A stretch of 64,000 bases of DNA from Luteipulveratus flavus. GTDB lineage: Bacteria; Actinomycetota; Actinomycetes; Actinomycetales; Dermatophilaceae. The translations under genes were made by a program, and so were the position numbers. Under the pieces are notes generated by a model that had not been told where the DNA came from, searched no databases, and was given only the letters and a program-made list of their open reading frames with translations. Below are positions 26,737-38,208 of this stretch, piece by piece. Every line of letters begins with the position of its first letter. The stretch's first letter is position 1. Location of the stretch: the NCBI RefSeq assembly GCF_029080175.1, contig NZ_JARFJC010000046.1; one strand, written 5' to 3'.

Positions 26737-28227
26737 GTGTCTGACCAGCCCTCCCGCGATGCCGTGACCCCCGAGGACACCGCAGGGCACGACGCCTCGG
26801 TTGAGCAGGCTCTGCGCGTCGGCCTGGAGGACTTCGACCTCAGCGACGAGGACCGTGCGCTGCTCGAGGCCGAGGGTCCCGGCGAGGGCGACGACGCCGC
26901 CGGTGACGCGCGTCCGGTCGTCGCCGTCATCGGTCGTCCGAACGTCGGCAAGTCGACCCTGGTCAACCGCATCATCGGTCGCCGTGAGGCCGTGGTCGAG
27001 GACGTCCCCGGCGTGACCCGCGACCGGGTCGCGTACGACGCCGAGTGGTCCGGCCGCCGCTTCACGCTGGTCGACACCGGCGGCTGGGAGGTCGACGCGA
27101 CCGGCATCCACCTGCGGGTGGCCGAGCAGGCGGAGATCGCCGTCGAGCTCGCGGACGCCGTGATGTTCGTGGTGGACGCGACCGTCGGAGCGACCGACAC
27201 CGACGAGGCTGTCGTCAAGCTGTTGCGCCGGTCCGGCAAGCCGGTGGTCCTGGTCGCCAACAAGGTCGACGACCAGCGCACCGAGGCCGACGCGGCGATG
27301 CTGTGGTCTTTCGGTCTCGGCCAGCCGTACCCCGTGTCGGCGCTGCACGGCCGGGGGAGTGGCGACGCTCTGGACGCTGTGCTGGAGGTCCTGCCGGAGC
27401 GGTCGGCCGTCGCCGGCGCGTACGCCCCGGGCGGCCCCCGCCGCGTCGCGCTGCTCGGTCGTCCGAACGTCGGGAAGTCCTCCCTGCTGAACAAGCTTGC
27501 CGGCTCCGAGCGGGTCGTCGTCGACCACGTGGCGGGCACGACCCGTGACCCGGTCGACGAGATGATCGAGCTCGGCGGCCAGACCTGGCGCTTCGTCGAC
27601 ACTGCGGGCATCCGGCGCCGCGTCCACCTGACCCGGGGCGCCGACTTCTACGCCTCGCTGCGCACGCAGACGGCGCTGGAGAAGGCCGAGGTGGCGGTCG
27701 TGCTGATCGACGCCGAGGACAAGATCGCCGAGCAGGACATCCGGGTCGTGCAGCAGGTGATCGACTCCGGTCGGGCGCTGGTGCTGGCGTTCAACAAGTG
27801 GGACCTGCTGGACGAGGAGCGGCGCTACTACCTGGAGCGTGAGATCGAGAAGGAGCTCGTCCAGGTGCCGTGGGCGCCGCGGGTCAACGTCTCGGCGCGC
27901 ACCGGTCGCCACCTGGAGAAGCTGGTTCCCGCGCTGGAGACGTCCCTGGACTCCTGGGACCAGCGCATCCCGACCGGCCGGCTCAACGCGCTGCTCGGCG
28001 AGATCGTCGCCGCGCACCCGCACCCGGTCCGCGGTGGCAAGCAGCCGCGCATCCTGTTCGCCACCCAGGCCTCCACGCGTCCGCCGCGGTTCGTGCTGTT
28101 CGCCTCCGGGTTCATCGAGGCGAGCTACCGGCGGTTCCTGGAGCGCCGGCTGCGCGAGGAGTTCGGCTTCGAGGGCAGTCCCATCGAGATCGCCGTGCGC
28201 GTCCGCGAGAAGCGCCGCCGCTCCTGA
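26737..28227 (+). CDS. der: Ribosome biogenesis GTPase Der (EngA)
   Basis: Double GTPase required for 50S subunit maturation. The 496 residues contain two G domains, each with GRPNVGKS (first at 66-73, second near 250), DTGG/DTAG G3 motifs, NKVD and NKWD G4 motifs, then the C-terminal KH-like domain. The first 60 residues are acidic and variable, common in actinobacterial Der. GTG start with AAGGACG upstream. End of the core block; the next gene is convergent and damaged. Confidence 0.96.
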   Translation: MSDQPSRDAVTPEDTAGHDASVEQALRVGLEDFDLSDEDRALLEAEGPGEGDDAAGDARPVVAVIGRPNVGKSTLVNRIIGRREAVVEDVPGVTRDRVAYDAEWSGRRFTLVDTGGWEVDATGIHLRVAEQAEIAVELADAVMFVVDATVGATDTDEAVVKLLRRSGKPVVLVANKVDDQRTEADAAMLWSFGLGQPYPVSALHGRGSGDALDAVLEVLPERSAVAGAYAPGGPRRVALLGRPNVGKSSLLNKLAGSERVVVDHVAGTTRDPVDEMIELGGQTWRFVDTAGIRRRVHLTRGADFYASLRTQTALEKAEVAVVLIDAEDKIAEQDIRVVQQVIDSGRALVLAFNKWDLLDEERRYYLEREIEKELVQVPWAPRVNVSARTGRHLEKLVPALETSLDSWDQRIPTGRLNALLGEIVAAHPHPVRGGKQPRILFATQASTRPPRFVLFASGFIEASYRRFLERRLREEFGFEGSPIEIAVRVREKRRRS

Positions 28228-28231
28228 TGCG

Positions 28232-29167
28232 TCACTCGCGGTAGGGGATGCGCGACCGGACGACGGGCACGTCGTAGCCGTACGCGGCGAGCAGGTCGCG
28301 CGCCGATTCGGTGGCGGCCCGCCCGTTCGGCGACGGTGAGATCGCCAGGGCGCGGATCGGCAGCGGCGCGGTCGTGGAGACGATCGGCGTGCCCTGCTCG
28401 CCGGTGCCGGTGAGGACCAGGTACGGCGCCATGCCGTACGCGGTCGCCCGGTGGCGGACCACGCCGGGCGGCAGCGCCGCCTCGTCGAGCCAGTGGTGGA
28501 TGCCGACGCAGTACCGCGTCTCCCGCTCGTCCACGAAGCCGGGGTGCTTGATCAGCATCAGCGCCGCCTCCAGGTCGTCGCGCAGCTGGCCGAGCGCGTC
28601 CATCGCCCCGGCGTCGCGAGGCCTGATGACCCCTCCGTCCGCGGCAGCGCTCATCTCCTCGGGCAGCTCGTCGAAGACCGCGTCGACGAGCGCGCGTTGA
28701 TGGTCCTCGCCGTAGCGCACCGGTCGTCAGGGTCGGTGCTGCACCCTGATGTCGTGCGGGTCTGCCTGCGAGCCGCCGAGCACACTGAGCGGCGCCTGCG
28801 GATCGAGCCCGACCGCGTACGACTCGCCACCGCCGCCGTAGAGCCGCCACATCACCAGCAGGTCGCCCTCCTGTGCGGCGCTGAGGATGAAGCACGTCGC
28901 CGGCGACGGCCCCTCGCCGGGATCGTCCGGACGGGTCCACTGCGTGTCGTCGAGAAGCGGCAGCAGCGCCTCGTACCGGCTGTCCGTACGGATGCGCCGC
29001 TCCAGCTCCTGGTGCAGCGTCCTGGCCCCGAGGGCCACCTCGCCGGCGTCGTTGAGGAACGGCGAGGCGGTGCACCACAGCGTGTGGGACTGCACGATGG
29101 CCAGCAGGCCGGGGCCGTCGGTGTAGTGCCAGACGAGACCCGCGGCCGGCTCGGTGAGCTGGTCCAT
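28232..29167 (-). pseudogene. DUF2971 protein gene interrupted by an in-frame TGA
   Basis: Reading from the ATG at 29167, the first part encodes a typical DUF2971 N-terminus (LVWHYTDGPGLLAI, FLNDAGEVALG, EGDLLVMWRLYGGGGESYAVG). A TGA at 28727-28729 stops it after 146 residues. The same reading frame continues without shift into the C-terminal half (VRYGEDHQRALVDAV, KHPGFVDERETRYCV) to 28232. Without the stop the protein would be about 310 residues, normal for the family. A GTG at 28720 could restart the second half. Function of DUF2971 proteins is unknown. Either a recent nonsense mutation, a sequencing error or readthrough. A TACGCT hexamer (29180-29175) sits 7 bases before the ATG. Confidence 0.82.
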
Positions 29168-29288
29168 GTACGCGAGCGTACGAGTGTCTGCTCGAACCGC
29201 TACGTGCTCGCGGAGCCGATTGGGACCCGGGCGAGTCGCTGCGCTAAGGTTCAGGTCGCTCACCAACCCGTCAGGGCCTGGTGAGCAT

Positions 29289-29365
<77 letters not shown>

Positions 29366-29368
29366 CAT

Positions 29369-29405
29369 CGGGTCTGACCTGTTCTCAACGGGTCAGACCC
29401 GTTTT
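29369..29405 (+). terminator. Intrinsic terminator of tRNA-Pro
   Basis: CGGGTCTGACC (29369-29379) pairs with GGTCAGACCCG (29391-29401) and is followed by TTTT, a classical rho-independent terminator 3 bases after the tRNA. Confidence 0.9.
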
Positions 29406-29442
29406 CGTGCCCGGCCTCGCTCGCTGCCCTTGCGCGACGAGG

Positions 29443-30261
29443 TCAGGCCTCCATCCGTAGGGCCGCATTCATCGCGAGGGCCAGCATGTTGTCGCGCACC
29501 TCGTGCTGGGTGCGCCAGCTGCGGTGGTCCCAGGCGGCCCCGCTCAGGTCGTCTCCGCCGTAGAGCAGCTGCGCGAGCCGCACGTCGCGGAAGCGCGCGA
29601 CCGCCGCGACGGAGGCCGCCTCCATGTCCACGGTCACGCAGTCCTCGTCGCGGCGGGCGGCGATCTTGGCGGGGGTCTCGCGGAAGAAGGCATCCGTGGT
29701 CCACGTCCGTCCGGCGACGTACGGCACCCCGTGCTTGGTCAGCGTCGCCTCGAGGGTCGCGACCGCGGCGGGGTCGGCGTCCACCACGCGCCCCGGTGGC
29801 AGGTAGTGGTGCGAGAGGCCTTCGTCGCGCAGCGCGGACGTCACGACGACCAGATGACCCAGGGTGACGTCGGGGCGCAGGGACCCGGCGCCGCCGCACG
29901 CGGCGAAGGAGCGGCAGCCGAGGGCGATCAGCTCCTCCACCAGGCTCCCTGCCGCCGCCCCGGAGACGGGCATCGGCACGAGGCCCACGCGTCGCCCTTC
30001 CATGTCGACCTCGAAGAGCGGGTGCGGGCCGTCCTCCCAGCGGTTCTCCACGACCTGGCGCCCGTCCAGCCGTCCTACCAGCCGCTCGATGCCGTCGTGG
30101 AACCACGACAGGACGCACGCTCGTGGCACGTCGACCGGCTGCCGGACGTCGACCGGCTCGATGAACGCCTGCGGACTCGCGTCGTACTCCAGCAAGGGGA
30201 TGATCTGCCGCTCGTCTGCTGCCACAGAGGGAGTCAACCAGTCGCCCACTGCGGATCGCAT
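29443..30261 (-). CDS. Nucleoside phosphorylase (uridine phosphorylase-like)
   Basis: Member of the PNP/UDP phosphorylase superfamily, which splits nucleosides with phosphate (or water in the nucleosidase branch). The 272 residues include PMPVSGAAAGSLVEELIALG, the strand-loop CGGAGSL, VVVTSALRDEGLSHHYLPP and the substrate-binding VDMEAASVAAVARF. ATG at 30261 is chosen as the first start next to conserved sequence; another Met 7 codons upstream is possible. Specificity (uridine, purine or other) cannot be decided. It is divergent from a small membrane protein gene, sharing a 19-base promoter region. Confidence 0.85.
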   Translation of the reverse strand: MRSAVGDWLTPSVAADERQIIPLLEYDASPQAFIEPVDVRQPVDVPRACVLSWFHDGIERLVGRLDGRQVVENRWEDGPHPLFEVDMEGRRVGLVPMPVSGAAAGSLVEELIALGCRSFAACGGAGSLRPDVTLGHLVVVTSALRDEGLSHHYLPPGRVVDADPAAVATLEATLTKHGVPYVAGRTWTTDAFFRETPAKIAARRDEDCVTVDMEAASVAAVARFRDVRLAQLLYGGDDLSGAAWDHRSWRTQHEVRDNMLALAMNAALRMEA

Positions 30262-30280
30262 TCCCGCGTAGCATCCGCGC

Positions 30281-30556
30281 ATGGGGAGACCGGGGTGGCG
30301 GTTCGGGACAGTGGTCCTCACGGGCGTCCTCGCGCTCGTCGCCGGCGTCGTGATGGCGGTGCGTGAGCGGACGACGTCCTTCGGCTGGTTCGCGTACTCG
30401 CCGTCGGACGGCGACGACCTGCCTCGTTTCGTGACCGACCAGCAGCTGGCCGCTGTCGCAGTGGCCGTGACCGGCCTGCTGCTGCTCGCCGGCTGCGTCG
30501 GATACCTGCTCGCCCTGCGGGTCGCCGGACCACCTCCCTCCCGGCCGCCCACCTGA
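30281..30556 (+). CDS. Small two-helix membrane protein
   Basis: Not recognised. The 91-residue product has two hydrophobic segments, about 8-27 and 60-82, separated by a short polar loop with FGWFAYSP, and ends in a Pro-rich tail. TAGCAT at 30269-30274 ends 6 bases before the ATG, so a leaderless start is likely. This FGWFAY-type sequence between two helices is seen in small actinobacterial membrane proteins of unknown role. Divergent from the nucleoside phosphorylase. Confidence 0.7.
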   Translation: MGRPGWRFGTVVLTGVLALVAGVVMAVRERTTSFGWFAYSPSDGDDLPRFVTDQQLAAVAVAVTGLLLLAGCVGYLLALRVAGPPPSRPPT

Positions 30557-30746
30557 GGCGTCGTCCCGGGACGAGCCGGTGCCTCATCGTTCATCGACAC
30601 TCGATGTATCCGGCGCCACGCTCGCCGCTCCTTGACCCATGTCGCCGGCGAGCCTGTCGAGCGCTGGACCAGCAGGGGGAGTGCGGGGCGAGCCGGGCCG
30701 GACGATCACCGGCTCCGGACTGCCGGCGGCGCGAAGGAGCGAAACC

Positions 30747-31445
30747 ATGTCTCGTGCTGTCACGACTGTCGTTGCCGCTGCCGGTGCCGCGCTGATCGGG
30801 GGAGTCGGCCTGGCGCAGCCCGCGCAGGCTTCCGAACCGAGCTGTGCCGGGCTGAGTCCGGTGAGCACACTGGACTCGGTCACCTATCTCGACCGGCTCG
30901 TCCGGGCCTGGGGGGCCGGCAACACCCAGCAGACCGCCTGCTACGCGGACGCCACGCTGCGCAACGCGCTGTGGAGCCTGTCCGACACCGGCGGCAGCCA
31001 CTGGGTGCGGACGAGCGATGAGGGTGCTGCGGGCACCGTCTACGCGACGTACCACGACACGGCCCGCGGCGGGACGATCACCGTCTCGGTCACCAACGTC
31101 CTGCCGCGGTCAGGCGGTGGGTGGCACGCCGCCCGCTACTACTCCGTGTCCAACACTGCGAACGAGCACGCCTCACGGGCGGACGCCGCGATCCGCTCCT
31201 GGGGGCGCGGCGACCGGGTAGCCACCGGGTACTTCGCCACGGCGACGGTGACCAACACGTTGTTCGCCTACCGCAACCCGGGCGGCAGCTACTGGCACGC
31301 GATCTCGGGCGAGGGCGCCGCCGGGCACAGCTACACGACGTATCGGTACGGGACGACGAGCGCGAAGCTCACGCTCGGCGTCGCGAACCCAGGCATCACC
31401 GGCACCTGGGCGCACGACGTGGACCAGGTCTACATCGGGCGGTAG
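30747..31445 (+). CDS. Secreted protein made of two tandem repeats
   Basis: Function not recognised. 232 residues: a signal peptide (MSRAVTTVVAAAG..., cleavage near AQA at 26-28) and two related units of about 70 residues, at roughly 48-117 and 145-214. Both contain xxRxWGxGx, then xxAT, a hydrophobic NALWSL/NTLFAY strand, GGSHW/GGSYW, EGAAG, and TYH/TYR before a final beta strand ending VTN/VAN. This is an internal duplication. Few cysteines (34 and 65). AAGGAGCG precedes the ATG. An 11-bp hairpin follows, so it is probably monocistronic. Possible roles as adhesin or carbohydrate binding would be guesses. Confidence 0.8.
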   Translation: MSRAVTTVVAAAGAALIGGVGLAQPAQASEPSCAGLSPVSTLDSVTYLDRLVRAWGAGNTQQTACYADATLRNALWSLSDTGGSHWVRTSDEGAAGTVYATYHDTARGGTITVSVTNVLPRSGGGWHAARYYSVSNTANEHASRADAAIRSWGRGDRVATGYFATATVTNTLFAYRNPGGSYWHAISGEGAAGHSYTTYRYGTTSAKLTLGVANPGITGTWAHDVDQVYIGR

Positions 31446-31458
31446 GCGTCGCATCGGT

Positions 31459-31495
31459 CGACATCGCGGGACCCGTAAGGGCTGCCGCGATGTCG
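31459..31495 (+). terminator. Hairpin terminator after the two-repeat secreted protein
   Basis: CGACATCGCGG (31459-31469) and CCGCGATGTCG (31485-31495) make a perfect 11-bp stem with a 15-base loop; no T-run follows. Confidence 0.6.
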
Positions 31496-31518
31496 GCCGG
31501 CGCCCGTACAGTGCGGCC

Positions 31519-32052
31519 ATGCCTCGGTACGTCGCCTTCTTGCGCGGGATCAACGTCGGCGGACACACCGTGAAGATGCCGCAGCTGCGCGCGCTCGTCG
31601 CCGACCAGGGGTACGACGACGTCGAGACGTTCATCGCCAGCGGCAACGTCGTGCTCACTTCCCGGCAGCGAGCTGCGACGGTGGAGTCGACTCTCACGAC
31701 CGCGTTCGAGAAGGAGCTCGGGTACGCGGTCGCGACGTTCGTCCGAACCCCCGCCCAGCTCGCCGACATCATCGACGCCGACCCGTTCGCGCCGATCGAG
31801 GACGGACACAAGGTCCAGGTCGGCTTCCTGGCGTCCGAGCCGACGGCCGCGTGCAGGAAGGCCGTCGAGGCGCTGTCCAACGACTACGACACGCTGCGCT
31901 GCCACGGCCGGGAGGTCTACTGGCTGACCCGTGGCGGCATCAGCGGGACGCAGATCAAGCCGGCCACCTTCGACCGGGCCGTCGACGCGTCGACGACGTT
32001 CCGGAACCTCACCACCGTGCGGCGACTGGTCGACAAGTGCGCGAAGGCGTAG
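31519..32052 (+). CDS. DUF1697 family protein
   Basis: Conserved 177-residue cytoplasmic protein. The DUF1697 hallmarks are clear: YVAFLRGINVGGHTVKM, LRALVADQGYDDVETFIASGNVVL, and a later EVYWLTRGGIS. Its biochemical role is not established; no catalytic set is known. TACAGT at 31507-31512 ends 6 bases before the ATG and there is no ribosome site, so a leaderless message is likely. It stands alone ahead of the frameshifted epimerase gene, 31 bases downstream. Confidence 0.9.
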   Translation: MPRYVAFLRGINVGGHTVKMPQLRALVADQGYDDVETFIASGNVVLTSRQRAATVESTLTTAFEKELGYAVATFVRTPAQLADIIDADPFAPIEDGHKVQVGFLASEPTAACRKAVEALSNDYDTLRCHGREVYWLTRGGISGTQIKPATFDRAVDASTTFRNLTTVRRLVDKCAKA

Positions 32053-32083
32053 CCGGGAGGGCGGGCTCACGCGACAATGACCC

Positions 32084-33060
32084 ATGCGATGCGCCCTCAC
32101 CGGAGCGACCGGGTTCGTCGGCGGCGAGCTGGCCCGCCAGCTGCGTGCCGCCGGTCACGAGGTCCGGGCACTCGCCCGGACACCCGCCAAGGCCGCGGGC
32201 CTGGAGTCACGGGGATGCGAGGTCGTCACCGGGGACCTCGACGACGTCGCCGCCCTCGACGCCCTGCTGACCGCCGACGAACCGCTCGACGGGTTCTTCC
32301 ACGTCGCCGGCTGGTACCGCGTCGGCGAGCGTGATCCCCGTCCGGGCTGGACGGTCAACGTCGACGGCACCCGCAACGCGCTCGACGCCGCTCGCCGAGC
32401 CGGCGTACGCCGCATCGTGTACACCAGCACCCTGGCGGTGAACTCCGACACCCGCGGCGTCGTCCTGACCGAGGACGACTCGTTCACCGGCAGACACATC
32501 TCCACGTACGACGAGACGAAGGCGCGCGCCCACGCCATCGCCGACGCGTACGCTGCCGGCGGGCTCCCGGTCGTCACGGTCATGCCGGGCGGGATCTACG
32601 GGCCAGGGGACACATCGCAGGTCGGCGAGCTCATCGCCCAGGTCGTCGCCGGGCGGCGGCCCCAGGTGCCCCGCCGCGGGGGCCGGCTGGTGTGGGCGCA
32701 CGTCGCGGACGTGGCCCGCGGTCACATCCTCGCTCTGGAGCAGGGCGAGCCGGGACGCTCGTACATGCTCGCCGGCGAGCCCGCCACGCTAGCCGAGCTG
32801 CTCACGCGGACCGCGCAGATCGCGGGCACGAAGCCCCCCCCCCCCTCGTCCCCGACCCCCTCGTGCAGGCGTCGGCCCGACTCATGAGGCCGGTGTCGGC
32901 GGTGGTGCCGCTGCCCCAGACGTACCACCCGGAGGCGCTGCGGGTCTCTCTCGCGACCTACCTCGGCACCCGCGAGCGCGCCGAGCGCGAGCTGGGCTGG
33001 CGGTGCCGGCTACTGCAGGAGGGACTGGAGGAGACGGTCGCCGCGCTCCGGGCCGGCTGA
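32084..33060 (+). pseudogene. NAD-dependent epimerase/dehydratase gene frameshifted at a 12-C run
   Basis: Extended SDR enzyme: Rossmann loop TGATGFVGG near residues 6-14, FHVAGWY, STLAVNS and the catalytic YDETK. The frame from ATG 32084 runs into CCCCCCCCCCCC at 32834-32845; with this count it ends at a TGA near 32885. In the neighbouring frame the normal C-terminus continues (LVPDPLVQASARLMRP, ELGWR..., to 33060). Ten or 13 C would restore a full protein of about 325 residues. This may be a true mutation, slippage-based switching or a base-calling error. GACAAT ends 5 bases before the ATG (leaderless). Substrate unknown. Confidence 0.85.
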
Positions 33061-33065
33061 GACGC

Positions 33066-34574
33066 TCAGCGCACCTGCGCGTCCTCGACGCCCGGCACCG
33101 GACGCTCACCGGTGGCGAGGCGGGAGTGCTTGCGCCCGTAGAAGCCGTAGACGACCAGCCCGACCACCAGCCAGGCGAGGAACCGCAGCCAGGTCTCCAC
33201 GGCCAGGCTCGCCATCAGTCCCACGCAGCACAGGGCCGACACGATCGGCAGCAGCGGCACCTGTGGGGTGCGGAAAGGGCGCTCCATCCGCGGATTGGTG
33301 CGACGCAGCACGGCCACCGCGATGGACACGACGACGAACGCGAACAGGGTGCCGATCGACACCATCTCCGCCAGCGTCTTGAGCTTCACGAACGCCGCGA
33401 GCAGACAGACGACGGCCGTCGTGGCGAGCGTGATCCGCAGCGGCGTGTGGAACCTCTCGTGGACCTTGCCGACGGAGGGCGGCAGCAGACCGTCGCGGCA
33501 CAGCGCGAACCCGATCCGGCCCATGGCCACGATGTCGACCAGGATCACCGAGCTCAGCCCGGCGACCGCCGCAATGCCGATGAGCACGCCGGCCCAGCTC
33601 ATGCCGACCCGGTCGAAGGCGTTGGAGATCGGCGCGCCCTCGGACAGGTCGGTGTACTTCACCATGCCCGTGATGACCAGGCACACGAGCAGATAGAGCA
33701 CTGTGCAGATGGCGAGGGTGCCGATGAGGCCGCGCGGCATGTCCTTGGCGGGGTCCTTGGTCTCCTCACCGAGGTTGGCGACCGCCTCGAACCCGCTGTA
33801 GGCGAAGAACACGACGGCGGCGGCGACGAGCACGCCGGCGAATCCGTATGCCGCCGGGTCGACCCCGCTGACGTACTGCCACAACGGCTGGGTGAGGCCG
33901 GACGTCTTCTCCTCCGGGGTCTGCGACGGCGGGACGAACGGCTTGTAGTTGGCCGCCTTCACGAAGAAGACGCCGGCGACGATGACGAAGACGCAGATCG
34001 AGACCTTGATGACGACCAGCGCGTTGGTGACCAGCTTCGACTCGCGGATGCCGACGGCGGCGACGATGCCGAGCACGAGGGCGATGGCCACGGCCCCGAG
34101 GTTGATCGAGGAGGTCTCGCCGAAGACCGACGTCGGGAGGTCGAAGGCGTCCTGCAGGTAGCCGGACCAGCCGCGCGAGACCACCGCGGCTCCGAGGGCG
34201 AACTCCAGGATGAGGTCCCAGGCGATGATCCAGGCGAAGACCTCGCCGATGGTGGTGTACGCGTACGTGTACGAGCTGCCGGCGGTGGGGACCGCAGCGG
34301 CGAGCTCGGCGTAGCACAGGGCCGCGAGCAGGCTGACGAAGCCCGCGATGGCGAAGGAGATCACCACGGCCGGACCCGCGTGGTTCTTCGCCTCGACGCC
34401 GGTCAGCGTGAAGATCCCGGTGCCGATGACGATGCCGATCCCGAAACCCATCAGGTCCCAGGCGGTCAGCCGCTTGCTGAGGCGGGCGTGGTGCCCGCCG
34501 TCGCTGCCGTCCTCGTTCTGCCGGATGACGGTGTCGACGTCCTTGGTGCGCACGAGGTCGCGAATGCCGCTCAT
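33066..34574 (-). CDS. APC-family amino acid permease (cationic amino acid transporter type)
   Basis: Integral membrane transporter of 502 residues with about 12 hydrophobic helices. The first contains the APC signature GFGIGIVIGTGIFTL; the region with NLGEETKDPAKDMPRG is typical of cationic amino acid transporter/YfnA-like members. Likely amino acid uptake or exchange by proton symport; the actual substrate is uncertain. TACGGT (34586-34581) ends 6 bases before the ATG, suggesting a leaderless start. It converges on the frameshifted epimerase gene, 5 bases away. Confidence 0.92.
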   Translation of the reverse strand: MSGIRDLVRTKDVDTVIRQNEDGSDGGHHARLSKRLTAWDLMGFGIGIVIGTGIFTLTGVEAKNHAGPAVVISFAIAGFVSLLAALCYAELAAAVPTAGSSYTYAYTTIGEVFAWIIAWDLILEFALGAAVVSRGWSGYLQDAFDLPTSVFGETSSINLGAVAIALVLGIVAAVGIRESKLVTNALVVIKVSICVFVIVAGVFFVKAANYKPFVPPSQTPEEKTSGLTQPLWQYVSGVDPAAYGFAGVLVAAAVVFFAYSGFEAVANLGEETKDPAKDMPRGLIGTLAICTVLYLLVCLVITGMVKYTDLSEGAPISNAFDRVGMSWAGVLIGIAAVAGLSSVILVDIVAMGRIGFALCRDGLLPPSVGKVHERFHTPLRITLATTAVVCLLAAFVKLKTLAEMVSIGTLFAFVVVSIAVAVLRRTNPRMERPFRTPQVPLLPIVSALCCVGLMASLAVETWLRFLAWLVVGLVVYGFYGRKHSRLATGERPVPGVEDAQVR

Positions 34575-34636
34575 TTTCGGACCGTAGACCCGTTGTCAGC
34601 CGAACGGGGGATGCGCGCCGCGCCGGGCGTGACGTC

Positions 34637-35857
34637 TCAGAAGTCGAGGCAGCCCAGCGCGTCGCACCCGTCGCAGCCGTCGAGCCCGTCGAAGAGGTCT
34701 CCGGCGGAGCCGACGAAGTCGCCGACGCCGGACACCAGGCCGTCGACGCCGTTGGTCACGCCGTCCAGGAAGCCGAAGCTGCCCGCGACGGTGTCACCGA
34801 GGCCGCCGACGCCGTCGGCGAGCGCTGAGATGTCGAAGGCGGAACCGGCCACGTCGGCGAGGCCGTCCACCAGCATCCAGGCGCCCGGGTCGATCAGGGC
34901 ACCGCTGGTCGCGTCCATCAGCTCGACCATCCGGTGATGGTTGAGGACCTGGGAGATGACCCTGGCCCACTGGTCGGCCAGGCCGAACACCATGGCGTAC
35001 GGCAGGTAGCGCGCGAACAGCCCGGCCGCCTCCTCGACCCGGATCTGACGTGCCTCGGCGGTCGCGAGGTACTGCCGGAACCCGAGCGTCTGGACCCGCA
35101 CCGCGGTGCCGTCAGCGGTGCGCGGCGTACGACCGCGTCCCCAGATCGCCATGACGAGACCCGCGAGGAGCACCCCGCTGGGCAGCGCCCACCAGTACTC
35201 GGTCACGTGACGGCGGGAGTACGTGTAGAGCCCGAGCGCGATGAAGCCCGCCGCAACCACGACCAGGAGACCGAGGCAGCCGAGCAGCGCGTTCCGCGAG
35301 CGCGGGTGCTTGCGGTACCACCCACGGTCGACGACCTCGCGGTAGAGGCCGATCTGCGCCTCCCGCAACGAGATGCCGAGGTCACCCTTGAGCGCGGACA
35401 TCCGCTGCACGGGACCGGTCCGGAAGAGCGCGGCCAGGATCGCGCGCTCCGTCGGGGTCACTCGCTCGTCCATCGGCGGCTGCGGGCGCCGGCGCAGCTC
35501 CCAGTCGTCGTCCACCCGTGCGATGTCGAACCAGCCCCGCACGGACAGGTCGACCACGAGCGAGCCGAGGTCGCGCGGGTCGGCCGAGCCGTCCACGAGG
35601 ACACCGGCGATCGCGGGGGAGACGCCCTTCGGAGGGTGGAACTGGACCGGGGTCGTACCGGACCACTCCTTGCCGCCGCGGACCCGCCTGACCTTCGCCG
35701 GAGCGCCCTCGACCGGCGTCAGGCCGGGCGTGATCCCGACGTACACCTCGTCCCGGCGCCGCCGCCGCATCCACAGCACCGTGACGATCGCCAGCAGCGG
35801 AAGCACCGCCCCCGCGACGATGTAGGCGATGTCCTCGTTGGTCGCAGCCGTGTGCAC
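34637..35857 (-). CDS. DUF2207-type membrane protein
   Basis: A 406-residue membrane protein resembling the C-terminal part of DUF2207 proteins. One membrane helix near 8-25 is followed by a cytoplasmic winged-helix-like region (TERAILAALFRTGPVQRMSALKG), two helices about 195-245, a domain with FRQYLATAEARQIRVEEA and FARYLPYAMVFGLADQW (the DUF2207 C-terminal signature), and a Gly/Asp-rich tail with four cysteines spaced CDGCDALGC. The N-terminal beta domain of full DUF2207 proteins is missing. GTG start with GGAGGGAG. Divergent from the oxidoreductase gene. Role unknown. Confidence 0.82.
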   Translation of the reverse strand: MHTAATNEDIAYIVAGAVLPLLAIVTVLWMRRRRRDEVYVGITPGLTPVEGAPAKVRRVRGGKEWSGTTPVQFHPPKGVSPAIAGVLVDGSADPRDLGSLVVDLSVRGWFDIARVDDDWELRRRPQPPMDERVTPTERAILAALFRTGPVQRMSALKGDLGISLREAQIGLYREVVDRGWYRKHPRSRNALLGCLGLLVVVAAGFIALGLYTYSRRHVTEYWWALPSGVLLAGLVMAIWGRGRTPRTADGTAVRVQTLGFRQYLATAEARQIRVEEAAGLFARYLPYAMVFGLADQWARVISQVLNHHRMVELMDATSGALIDPGAWMLVDGLADVAGSAFDISALADGVGGLGDTVAGSFGFLDGVTNGVDGLVSGVGDFVGSAGDLFDGLDGCDGCDALGCLDF

Positions 35858-35895
35858 CCTGTCTCCCTCCCGATGGCGCGGACATACTGGCAGGC

Positions 35896-38207
<2,312 letters not shown>

Positions 38208-38208
<1 letters not shown>

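Noticed and set aside
28720..28729. Selenocysteine at the DUF2971 TGA
   Set aside because: No SECIS-like stem-loop was recognised behind the TGA and the site is not a known redox Cys position in the family.
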